Positions 54,482-64,000 of a DNA stretch of 64,000 bases are shown here, piece after piece. Below the pieces are notes generated by a model. It made no database searches. It was not told the origin of the DNA and saw nothing but the letters and a program-made list of their open reading frames with translations. Location: contig CM075771.1 in NCBI GenBank assembly GCA_037974665.1, positions 24,129,425 to 24,193,424 of the forward strand, read 5' to 3'. This DNA comes from Ehretia macrophylla. Lineage: Eukaryota > Streptophyta > Magnoliopsida > Boraginales > Ehretiaceae. Both the position numbers and the translations under genes were made by a program. Every line of letters begins with the position of its first letter. Positions within the stretch are counted from its first letter, which is position 1.

Positions 54482-55585
54482 CTACTGCATCTGATCTCGC
54501 CTCTCCCAAGTAGCTTCCTCGATACCGTGATGCTTCCACAACTCCTTGACCATCGGAATCTTTTTCGACCTCAACTCTCGTTCCATCTGATCAAGAATAC
54601 GAATTGGCCACTCGTCATAAGTCAGATTCTCACAAAGCTGTAACGGCTCTGGCTCAAGAATATGAGAAGGATCTGGTTTATATTTTCGCAAATTAGACAC
54701 GTGAAATATATCGTGGACATTAGAGAAATTCTTCGGTAAAGCCAACCAATATGCCAACTTACCCACTCTGCCAGTAATCGCAAACGGCCCCACAAACCTC
54801 AGACTCAGCTTACCACCTTTACCATAATGAGCAAACCCCTTACGAGGAAACAATCTCAAGAAAACCCGATCTCCGACTGTAAACTCCAAATCCCGACGAC
54901 TCTTGTCAACATAACTCTTGAATCTACTATGCGTCATAAGCATTCTCTGCCTGATCAACTGAACATTCTCAATCTTCTCTAGAAGCTCTAGCATAGTAGT
55001 TAGATCAATAGTCTTCATCTCCCTTACTTTATCCCAATACAAAGGTGAACGACACTTACGACCGTCAAGAGTTGCAAAAGGTGCCATCCCAATAGTAGCT
55101 TGATAACTATTGTTATAGGCAAACTCAGCAAGTGGTAGATGTTTCTCCCAGTTCTTCCCGAAGACCAGAACACAAGCCCTGAGCATATCTTCCAGAATCT
55201 GAATAGTCCTCTTAGATTGACTGTCGGTCTGTGGATGATACGCTGTACTGAAATTAAGCTGAGTACCCAAAGTCTCCTGAAGTTTCTCCCACAAACGAGA
55301 AGTAAATCGAGGATCTCGATCCGAGACAATACTAGATGGAATCCCGTGAAGTCTAACAATCTAAACCAAATAAAGATCCGTCAACTTTGCAACTTCATCT
55401 GCCATCTGCATCGAAATAAAGTGAGTTGTCTTCATCAAACGATCCACGACAACCCAAACTGCATTGTTACCTCTGGGAGTTCTAGGCAAACCAGTGACGA
55501 AGTCCATCGTAATATGCTCCCATTTCCACTATGGTATAGCCGATGGCTGAAGCAAACCTGCTGGTCGTTGATACTCGGTTTTCAC
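54482..55585 (-). pseudogene. pol: Integrase core and chromodomain-like tail of gypsy element B
   Basis: The frame reads through a DD35E core: MDFVTGLP (first Asp, about 55510), SDRDPRFTS (second Asp, about 55318) and QTDSQSKRT. There the catalytic Glu expected in QSERT is Lys (about 55210). Stops are TAG at 55529 and TAG at 55361. From 55294 to 54482 it is open for 270 codons, with the GPF...FHVSN segment and a C-terminal [21 protein letters not shown] chromodomain-like tail, thought to tether integration to heterochromatin. After TAG at 54482 the frame still looks coding (QYPDLFRS), so the true end may lie further on. Confidence 0.9.
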
Positions 55586-55978
55586 TCACTGACAAGTCAA
55601 ATATCTAGACACAAACTGAGCAACTTCTCTCTTCATATTATTCCACCAATAGTGTTGCTTCAAGTCCCGATACATCTTGGTTCCACCAAGATGAATAGTA
55701 TACTTAGAATTATGAGCCTCTTCTATAATACCTCGCCTCAAACCCGGTTCATCGGGAACACAAACCCTGTTCCGAAACTGAAGAATACCATCCTCGTGCA
55801 CTTTGAAGTCAGACTGATCGTCCGTGATCTGATCCTTGATCTTCTGAAGTTTAACATCAAGTTGCTGAGCTTCTCTAATATGAGACAACAATAAAGGCTG
55901 AATATGGAGATGTGAACACATCACCCCAACCTGAGTTAACTTCGGTCTCCAATAAGTAAATTCCTCAAGAACCTCCCA
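55586..55978 (-). pseudogene. pol: Integrase N-terminal zinc domain of gypsy element B
   Basis: The HHCC domain is recognisable (HNSKYTIHLGGTKMYRDL), but the first Cys is Tyr (SRYLTC; element A has SRCLTC). It ends in TGA at 55586. The frame is continuous with RNase H upstream except for TAA at 55979. Confidence 0.88.
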
Positions 55979-57148
55979 TTAATTGACAGCCAAACAAGAA
56001 ACACTCGCCTTACAGCTAAGAGCGTCTGCCACCACATTTGCCTTTCCAGGCAGATAGCTGATAGAGCAATTATAATCTCCAAGAAGTTCCATCCACCTCC
56101 GCTGACGCATATTCAACTCCTTCTGTGAGAATAAATACTTAATACTCCTATGATCAGTGAAAATCTCGAACTTACTGCCCCACAGATAATGACGCCAATT
56201 TTTCAGTATGAATACAATAGCTGCCAACTCAAGATCATGAGTCGGATAATTCACCTCATAAGGTTTCAACTTTCTAGAAGCATAGGCAATAACCCGACCA
56301 TTCTGCATAAGAACACATCCCAAGCCCTCCTTGGATGCATCGCTGTAAATGACCATATTGTCGGTCCCCTCTGGTAGAGCAAGTACTGAAGCAGTAGTCA
56401 ATCTCTTTTTCAATTCCTGAAACCCACTCTCACATTTCTCATCCCAAACAAAGCTAGTCTGTTTCTGAGTTAACTTAGAAAGTGGCCCGGCAATCTTCGA
56501 AAAGTCCTTGACAAACCTACGGTAATAACCCACCAAGCCAAGAAAGCTACGAACTTCCGAAACATTCTCTAGATATTTCCAAGACATCACCGATTCAATC
56601 TTAGTGGGATCTACAGAAATACCACTCTGTGTGATAACATGGCCAAGAAAAGATATGCGTTGCAACCAAAATTCACATTTGCTGAACTTAGTAAACAACT
56701 GATGCTCCTGCAGCTTCTGTAAGACAAGCCATAGATGTTGCTCGTGCTCCAATTCAGACTTAGAATAAACCAAGATATCATCAATAAAGATAACCATGAA
56801 CTGGTCCAAGTACGGCTGAAAAATCCGATGCATAAGATCCATAAATGCTGCCGGTGCATTAGTTAATCCAAAGGGCATAACTACATACTCATAATGCCTG
56901 TACCGAGTCCTGAAGGCAGACTTCGGAACATCCTCCGTGCGAATCCGAAGCTGATAATACCCCTGCCTCAAGTCAAACTTAGAGTAGACTTTGGCTCCCT
57001 GAAGTTGATCAAACAACTCGTCAATCAGTGGCAAAGGATACTTGTTCTTGATGGTCACCTGATTCAAACCACGATAATCAATACACAATTTCAAGGTACC
57101 ATCCTTCTTCTTCACAAATAAAACAGGAGCTCCCCAAGGTGAAGAACT
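55979..57148 (-). pseudogene. pol: Reverse transcriptase-RNase H of gypsy element B (open frame)
   Basis: This is the best preserved coding part in the window. From Met at 57115 it is open for 378 codons. Reverse transcriptase blocks are LCIDYRGLN (about residue 10), [22 protein letters not shown] and the active-site FIDDILVYS (about 107-115). RNase H follows with [21 protein letters not shown] and VADALS. It would copy element RNA into DNA and degrade the RNA strand. As part of a polyprotein it is cut off upstream by TAG at 57149 and downstream by TAA at 55979. Confidence 0.93.
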
Positions 57149-57868
57149 CTACTGAATGAAACCCTTCTCTATTAACTCCTGCAACTGAGTCTTCAGCTCC
57201 TTCAACTCAGCTGGTGCCATCCGGTACGCTGATTTTGAAATAGGTTGAGTACCGGGAACAAAATTAATCACAAACTCCACATCTCTCTCTGGCAGTAACC
57301 CTGGCAACTCCTTGGGAAATACATTAGGATATTCCCAAATAATAGGAACTTCCTCCAGCTGTAGCTTATCAGATGGCTTGTTGATCAAATAAGCTAGATA
57401 ACCCGAACACCCCTTACTTACCAACTTAACGGCTTTAGTTGCTGAGATAACAAAACTAGTCTTAGCACACCGATTCCCTACTACCTCAACTACTGGCTGA
57501 TCTGGCAAACAAAACTGTACTACCTTTGTTCTACAGATCAACTGGGCATCATACTTAGAAAGCCAATCCATACCCAAGATAACATCATACCCCCAAATAG
57601 GAAACAAGATAAGGTCCGAAGGAAAATTATACCCCTTAACATGTATTATACAATCCTTACAAACTAGGCCAGTCACATACTTATCAGTCAAAGAGGTACT
57701 AATCTCAACCACATAAGGCAGTCTTTCAGGTTGCACATTAACATGTTGCACACAAATAGGAGTAATGAAAGAATGCGTAGCACCAGAATCAATCAACACT
57801 TTAACAAGTTGATCAAGTATAAAAAAGTTACCTTTCACAACTGCAGTGTCGTCAGGCATCTCCTCCAA
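57149..57868 (-). pseudogene. pol: Aspartic protease region of gypsy element B
   Basis: An open frame of 239 codons with an intact active site (LIDSGATHSF) and ILGMDWLSKYD, followed by the linker to reverse transcriptase (ELPGLLPERDVEF, SKSAYRMAPAELKELK). It ends at TAG (57149) where element A has CAG. Confidence 0.9.
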
Positions 57869-58657
57869 GTCAACTGCGTAGGCCCGAGCCTAAACTCGCT
57901 GCTGCTGAGGTGCACTGCGAGCAGATCAACCCTGATAACCCTGAGTCGCTGCCGGACCCTCAGTCCTTTGATATCTAGGGAAATCCCTCGCCCTATGCTG
58001 ATTGCTACCGCAACCCAAACAAGCCCCTGACTTCACCCTACAGTCGGCCTCCACATGGCCCTGGCGTTTGTAGTAAGTACACTGTGGTGATGATGCACTG
58101 ACACTGCCCCTACAAGAACCAGAAGCTGAAAAAGCAGCTGTACCAACCTGCTGCTGAGGTCTAACAAAACTAGGCCTGTATTGACCCTGAGACTAGGCCG
58201 GCCTAAATTGAGACTGAGCCGGCCTAAACTAAGACTGAGCCTGATAAGACCCCTGCTGAAACTGAGGTCGATAATAACTCTGCTGAAACTGAGGTCGATA
58301 ATAACTCTGCTGACCCTGTGGCCTAAAAGAGCCCTGCTGAGCTGGCTGCTTATACACACCCTGCTGTACTGAAGGCCTAAACACTCCCTGCTGACTTTGC
58401 GGCTGGATGGGCCTCTTGCTAGGCTGGCTAGATACAATCTATTCCCCCTTCTCTTCTCCAGTCTAGAAGCTGCATCAAAGGCCTCCGTAAGTATATCATA
58501 CCGATTCAGGGCCATCGCATCCTGAATCTCGGGCCTCAACCCCAACATGAATCTACGAGTCTTACGTTCCTCGTCAGCCATATACTCTGGTGCATACCGG
58601 GACAACCTAGTGAAAATGGCCTCATACTGTGCCACTGAAGCATCTCCCTGTACTAAG
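57869..58657 (-). pseudogene. gag: gag of gypsy element B, 3' part (after the solo LTR insertion)
   Basis: Contains the rest of the capsid region (AQYEAIFTRLSRYAPEY), the Gln-rich linker and the zinc knuckle. Near 58450 a T present in element A is missing and shifts the frame (KRRGNRL in place of KRKGEQI). In the zinc knuckle (about 58000-58045) the last Cys is Phe (CLGCGSNQHRARDF). The region has an additional direct repeat in the linker (ACTGAGGTCGATAATAACTC at 58261 and 58291), not present twice in A. Confidence 0.9.
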
Positions 58658-61236
58658 TATGATACCCCGAACCTGGCATGTATTCAATAGCATTTAAAGT
58701 TCATTTAAATTTCATTTTATTGACCTTTCACCTTCTTTGACCAAACTAGTTGACTTTTCATCTACATTGACCAACTAGGACAAGGTGGAAATTTTTGAAA
58801 TGTTTAATAAAAGGCAATGTTAAGTTAGTCAAATTTTGGGTCAACTTTGGAATTAAATCTGAACCAATTGGGGAAGATTTAGGTAGCATATTATAAATGG
58901 TTGGAAAGCTCTATGAGTCTAGTTTCTGAGGCTTCAAACCGTTCGTGAATTGGACTTTTCTAGAAGAAGTTATGGCCGTTTTCGTAAGGTCGCGCATAGC
59001 TGTTTTGGTTTAACGGGTTGACTGAATCTTTGACCTTTGACTTCTTGTCATTTTTTTTCCTAAATAAGCAGAATGCAAACGAAAAAAACAGAGAAGAAAG
59101 GCTTGAAGCCATGAGGAAAAGAAAGAAAAAAATTTCAAAACAAATCATCAAATCTTTGCGTGAGCTTGCACGGGGTGGTTTCCGAGGCATCCTACGAGGT
59201 TTCCCTAGCATCTAGGAGCGTCTAAGGTGAGGGTTTCATCGTTATTTGTGCATTTGAAAATGTTGAACATAAACTTTAATTTTTGTGATTTAACTGTAGG
59301 TTGTTATTTTATCCATTTCATTGCTTAAAGTATGCTCCCTAGCAATCGTAGAACACATATTTATAGCTTTTTAACATTTTATGCGGTTGAATATTGAAAT
59401 TGAAATATAAATTGTTAGTTGAATAGTATTTTATGAATAGTAAACCCTTGAAATGATAAAGTTGCGTTGTTATGCTGTCTGTTGATGTGAAAAGGTGCTA
59501 GGTATGCTAGAATGCCTAAATGCATGATTTTTTTACGTTGCATAATGGAAAAAATGAGAAAAATGCCTTGGTGAAAGTCGGGGTCGTTTAGGTCGAGTTT
59601 AGCGTTTTCTCGTTTTGCATGATGGCATTGTTTCGAGAAGCCATGGAAGCACTTTTGGTGCGATTATGGCGTTGGTTGGGTGTTTCGTTAGTATAGTTAT
59701 AGTTCAAACGGGCAAAGGGGGAAATCGGGACTTTGCTTGAATTCCAGGGTTAAGTAGGGATTTGGGGTCTTTAGAGGTGCCATATAGTGACCTAGGAGGA
59801 TTGGTGAAGTCGGTTTCCAAAACTCGTGGCTCGTTTGAAAGTAGTAGAGTTTGGTAAGTTGGGGTCATTTTCATGATTTTGTGTGTTTTCATAGAATATT
59901 GCTTATAGAATGCTTATATTGCTTATAGAATGCTTATGTTTCCTATAGAATACTGGTTATTGCTTGATAATGTTAGTTGGTGTTGTTCTTGTTACTTGTT
60001 TGACTGTAAATGCTTGTTAATGCTTATTACGCTTGTTAAAGTTGATTATTGATTGAAATGTTTAACAATTGTTGACAATGCTTGATATCTCGTTTATCTC
60101 CTCTATTCTGTATTGTTGTGCTATCGCTCGTTTATCGCCTTGTATCGAGTCTTGCATTGCATAGTGTTAGCACGTGAGTAATGGGCCTCTCTGGGTAGCC
60201 TCGGGTTGCCAGTGTTGGTTGCTCTAGCTCCGTAGCTATTCCCTCTTCTCGCTTTGGTTGCCTCCCAGGGAGATTTGGGTCGTAGAATTGATGGTTACTC
60301 CCGGGGTATTCCAAACTGGTGTTATAAGGTGGTTGCGCGCTTATTGTCATCGTTGTCAACATCAAGCTCGAGATTGATGTATCGCTCGTGAAATGGTACT
60401 TTGCTCGTATGAGTGAACCATAGCCTTCAGAGTGTGGTATAGCTTTGAATGGTTGTGTTAATGCTTTCTTGAATGATTAATATATTGTCGTTTGTACTGA
60501 ATGCTTTCTTATTGATTTTATTGCTTAGTTGTGCCTATTTGCATTGCACGACTTTCTTTCTCTCCAATTCGATATCTGTCTCGCCCTCACTGAGTATACG
60601 TATTGTGTATACTCACTCCTCACCACCACATTTCAGGAAATGTCATGTTAGCTGGAAAGTTCGTGATTTCGTGAAAGTTCGTTGCCTGAAGAGTTGTCTT
60701 GCGTGCCTATGTGGCTTGAGTGTCGAAGTTTGTAAAGATGTATGTTCATATGTTGTTTGTATTTATTGTCAAAAGAAATGTAATTTAAATTTAGCTAAGT
60801 AGCTGAGGTGAATTGATAAGCTAGTTTATGTAATCAGTTAGCATAGCTTAACTTCAATGCATGTCTGTAATGTCCAAAGGAAAAGAGTTAGAATGGCATG
60901 ATAGTTTATTTTATGCAGTAGCTTAGTATGGTTTAACCGTCTAGTTCGAATGTACTTGTCAAAAATGAAAATAGATAGGTTAGCTTATAAATTGGAAATG
61001 TATGTATACTTGTTGAGTTTAAATTGTTGAGAATCGAGGCTCGGATGGCCTTGAGGTGGTTTTGAATGTTTGGACATGGTATTGGTCAACTTATATGCTA
61101 TCGCAGGTTTTACATTTCGCCTAGAAACAGGAGAGACTCCATCCGTTTTCCCTGAAAATTACGCCCGGGTTTGGTTTGGGTTGTGATTAGATCGATTGAT
61201 AGAACTCCCGGTCTCGAGAGGGATCGGGGTGTTACA
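58658..61236 (+). mobile_element. Solo LTR (Ty3-gypsy-like, 2.6 kb) inside gag of element B
   Basis: Flanked by CTAAG at 58653-58657 and 61237-61241; uninterrupted element A reads ACACTAAGGCTAG at this site. It starts TATGATACCCCGAACC and ends GGATCGGGGTGTTACA. The first dinucleotide is TA rather than TG, probably a point mutation after insertion. The middle and 3' part (about 60100-61236) resemble the LTRs of the element at 29359-36306, on the opposite strand. No primer site or coding domain. Contains TTGGAAAGCTC and AGTTATGGCCG, motifs also common in other plant LTRs. Short open frames inside are not genes. Confidence 0.88.
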
Positions 61237-61241
61237 CTAAG

Positions 61242-61768
61242 GCTAGAAACTCTGCCTCTCTCCGCTGCCTTGCGATCCTCGGGACATACTTTGCCCGGAA
61301 AGCTAACAGAAAGGTATCCAAAACATACGGAATATCCTGAGTCTCCCAGCTAGTTTTCGCCGTGCGCCACCATTTTTCCGCCTCATCATCCAGCACGTAC
61401 ACGGCTAAAGTGACCTTCCGCTCATCGGTATAATCAAGAGGGTCAAAAATCTTCTCCACCATGCTAATCCACACCTCGGCTTTCCTATCATCTGGCTTCC
61501 CCTGAAACCGTGGTGGATAATACCCTAAAAACTCTTTCAGTGTGCCACGACCGTGGTACCCACCTTGTGCATTCAACAACTGATTCTACAATGCCTGATT
61601 CTGGGCAGCCTGCCCTGCCAGTAACTGTGCCTGACTGGCCATGATCTCGTTCATCCTATCAAAAACTACACCTATACGATCATCATCCCTAGCTTGGCCT
61701 GGTGCCATATTTCTCGGAACCTCATCAGTCATCTCAGGCTTACCTCTGGTCCTCGGTCTACTCGTCAT
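61242..61768 (-). pseudogene. gag: gag of gypsy element B, 5' part
   Basis: ATG at 61768 gives MTSRPRTRGKPEMTDEVPRN, followed by the capsid region (GTLKEFLGYYPPRFQG, EKWWRTAKTSWET, FRAKYVPRIARQRREAEFL). TAG at 61586 replaces a CAG present in element A. The frame is then cut by the solo LTR at 61236. Confidence 0.91.
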
Positions 61769-62044
61769 TCTACTAATCAAAGAGTTAGCACAGGTTATAG
61801 CACATTAACAAACTATGAACAACTATTTACACATAAACAATGAACTCATATAAAGCACATAAATCACTTAAGTATCAATCACAAAAACAAATTTGTCACA
61901 TAATCACATAAGCACTAAATCACATAATCACTTAATCACTTAACCATATTAACACATAGTTCACTTTTCTTTCACTTCATACATACTTTCATGCTAAGGC
62001 CATTACCCACAATCCGAGAATACCCTAGCTGACAGCTAACATGC
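61769..62044 (-). other. Leader of gypsy element B
   Basis: The counterpart of 51664-51939, AT-rich and without any reading frame of note. Confidence 0.65.
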
Positions 62045-62056
62045 GCTCTGATACCA
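62045..62056 (-). other. Primer binding site (initiator tRNA-Met), gypsy element B
   Basis: The minus strand reads TGGTATCAGAGC, six bases from LTR 3. Confidence 0.9.
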
Positions 62057-62062
62057 TTTAAA

Positions 62063-64000
62063 TGTCACACCCCAACTCGACCCCACCTACAATCAGTCAG
62101 GACGCAACGGAATTTCGGTAGTATAACAACAGTAATTAAGACACCGAGGCTCTAAACCAACCTCTTAGAACATCATACAATCAAACTCCTCAACCAAACA
62201 ACAATCAATTCCTCAATACCATTAACAACATACAACATAACCATATTATACAACAATCATTGTTTGACGATCCATTCATAGTTATGCGCCTCCGTTCCAA
62301 CATAATACCATAACTTTAACATACATATCAAAATGGATTATAAACCAACTTAGTAATCTAAACAAGGTCAAAAGAAAGACTACTAAGTTAACATCATTTA
62401 GTTCATTATCTTTACTACAACTTATACATCATAAATTACAAGGAAAATAAAAGACAACTAGTTTAATATACAGATAATAGAGTATACAACATCTCAAGCA
62501 TCAAGGACAAGACTTTGGCACATAGGACTCGTCCACATACGGCACATTATCTCCTTCTGGAGGCACGTACCCGCAATCTTGCTCAAGGACACCTGTATGC
62601 ATGCAATAATAGAGAGTGAGCTTATATAAAACAAGCTCAGCGAGGATCCGATAGATCTCTAACAGTATTTACTATGCTTCTTGGAAATGATCCTTTGAGC
62701 AAGTAAACACACAAATAAACAATAATACTATATAAACACATAACTATAATGACAAATCAATAAAGGATACTCAATTTGGTGTAGCTCCATACGCCATCAC
62801 GATCTCAATCATTCTTCTTATAATTCCCCATTACTCACGCACCCGAGGTACCTCACTAGCCCCTCCCTCCATGACACCTCCGTCATGCGAGCTGGGGGTA
62901 CTCTCTGGTAGTCATGCCGTTATCAACCAGACAGCTCGATGCTGCCCGAGAGGTGGCACACACATACCAAGACTCAACAATAATAATAAACATCATTCAC
63001 AAGATGACAGTCTAGCAGAACTGCCTATCTCCCGGTTCATCAATCATCAATCATCAATCAATAATCATCAATAATCATCCATTTCCATCAATGTAACATC
63101 AATAATCATCAATATAACATCAATATTTAATTAAACAACAAAACAACTAAGTTAGATGACAAAGTAGGCCATCCAACTTAACATGCATGAAACATGTAAT
63201 CTAACCCTAGTCTAATCATTAACAACTCACAATTCAATCACTCAAATACCACCCAATCAACTAAAGGCTCAATTCAACAATTTAAAGAAAGACAACCTAA
63301 ACTTCAAATAATCATATCTTACATTCTACTAATGCAAACAACTCCAAATTAGTTTCAAACACTCACCCATTCAATCAACTACATTAGCCCTCTCGGAAAC
63401 CAACCAAGACACACCAAAATCAAGCCCAACAACCCTAAAACCTCAATGCACCTAGGCTGAAATTTCTGGATTTTCACCCAAACATCGGAATCAAAAATTC
63501 GGCATTATAACGGCGTTACCACGTAATTAATAAACTTTTAGAAATCGACGACAATCGATTCCAACCACAACAACTCAAGATAATCATCAAATGGCTAATT
63601 AATCAACTTTTAATACCCGAAAATAAATAATTTCGCTACAATGGTTCAAATATCGTAGTAATACACATAAGCGATCCCTAGCCTACGCTGAGGAATAATA
63701 TAACTTCAAATTAACATTCTAACGGTTCAAAATGCAGTTATGAGCAAAAACATAAAAAATAACTTTTGAGATCTAGAATTTTTCTCTCACCTTTGATGCG
63801 ATATAAGCCTAGATATGTGTGCAATGCGTGCCCAACAAGTGGAATCCAACTCGGCATGAAGTTCTACAAACCAAAACTAGGTTTTTCTATGAATAATTGA
63901 TTTGAAAACTTGAAGAAAAGCTTTGGTTTTCTCTCTTATGGCTCTGGGCCATGTGTGTGTATTTTGAGTGTGTTTTGTGTTGTGTTTTGTGTGTGTTGAT
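62063..64000 (-). repeat. LTR 3 (5' LTR of gypsy element B), cut by the window end
   Basis: Begins TGTCACACCCCAACTCG on the + strand, with one C-to-T type change against the TGTCACGCCCC of LTRs 1 and 2. It keeps both blocks missing from LTR 2. TATA box at 62620-62628 on the minus strand. The outer end and any target duplication lie beyond the window. Confidence 0.9.

Larger units (their letters stand above)
51958..64000 (-). mobile_element. Ty3-gypsy retrotransposon B (chromovirus-like), defective, carrying a solo LTR in gag
   Basis: 3' LTR 51958-54402, interior 54403-62062, 5' LTR 62063 to beyond the window. Interior B aligns with interior A but keeps the integrase core and the reverse transcriptase block that A lost. 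A 2.6-kb solo LTR interrupts gag. Pol is one frame with stops at 57149, 55979, 55586, 55529 and 55361. Confidence 0.92.

Noticed and set aside
55139-55894. 251-codon + strand frame opposite the integrase of element B
   Set aside because: It is the antisense shadow of integrase. A similar shadow exists in element A (48135-48461).
58890-58980. Similarity of TTGGAAAGCTC and AGTTATG in the solo LTR to the 5S spacer, as evidence that the spacer came from this LTR
   Set aside because: The shared words are short, are in a different order and are common in plant repeats. Not enough to claim descent.

Overview
This window is plant nuclear DNA, very probably from a flowering plant. Two things show this. 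First, 61 copies of a 5S ribosomal RNA gene lie head to tail on the + strand in units of about 530 bp. Second, every other block is a plant-type LTR retrotransposon (Ty1-copia or chromovirus-like Ty3-gypsy) with a primer site for initiator-methionine tRNA. I cannot name the species. I see no ordinary host protein-coding gene.

Layout: 1-2689 is the 5' part of a minus-strand Ty1-copia element (broken gag-pol, primer site, LTR). It is inserted into a plus-oriented gypsy LTR end (2690-3484), which is itself inserted in the 5S array. The array runs 3485-9946 (copies 1-12), 12432-29358 (copies 13-44) and 36307-45132 (copies 45-61). The first gap is a 2.5-kb solo LTR with a CATAA target duplication. 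The second is a 6.9-kb element with two 2.7-kb LTRs and a 1.5-kb interior without polymerase genes. From 45133 to the window end lie two minus-strand gypsy elements in tandem that share the middle LTR (LTR - interior A - LTR - interior B - LTR). A further 2.6-kb solo LTR sits in the gag of copy B, with a CTAAG duplication.

The 5S copies fall into two sequence classes (A and B) that often alternate, giving an imperfect dimer of about 1.06 kb. Each class tends to carry its own immediate 5' flank. Almost every copy departs from the strongly conserved plant 5S sequence at positions 17 and 20, which lie in helix II. I found no copy free of further changes. The array keeps recognisable internal promoter boxes, a TATA-like upstream motif and T-run terminators, but it looks like a poorly homogenised and possibly non-functional 5S-derived satellite rather than the main 5S locus.

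All retrotransposon reading frames are broken. The two gypsy interiors each hold a single gag-pol frame interrupted mostly by TAG codons at former CAG codons, as expected from decay of CHG-methylated cytosines. Each copy has also lost catalytic or zinc-binding residues. No new biological system could be shown. The most unusual object is the divergent two-class 5S array and its higher-order structure.
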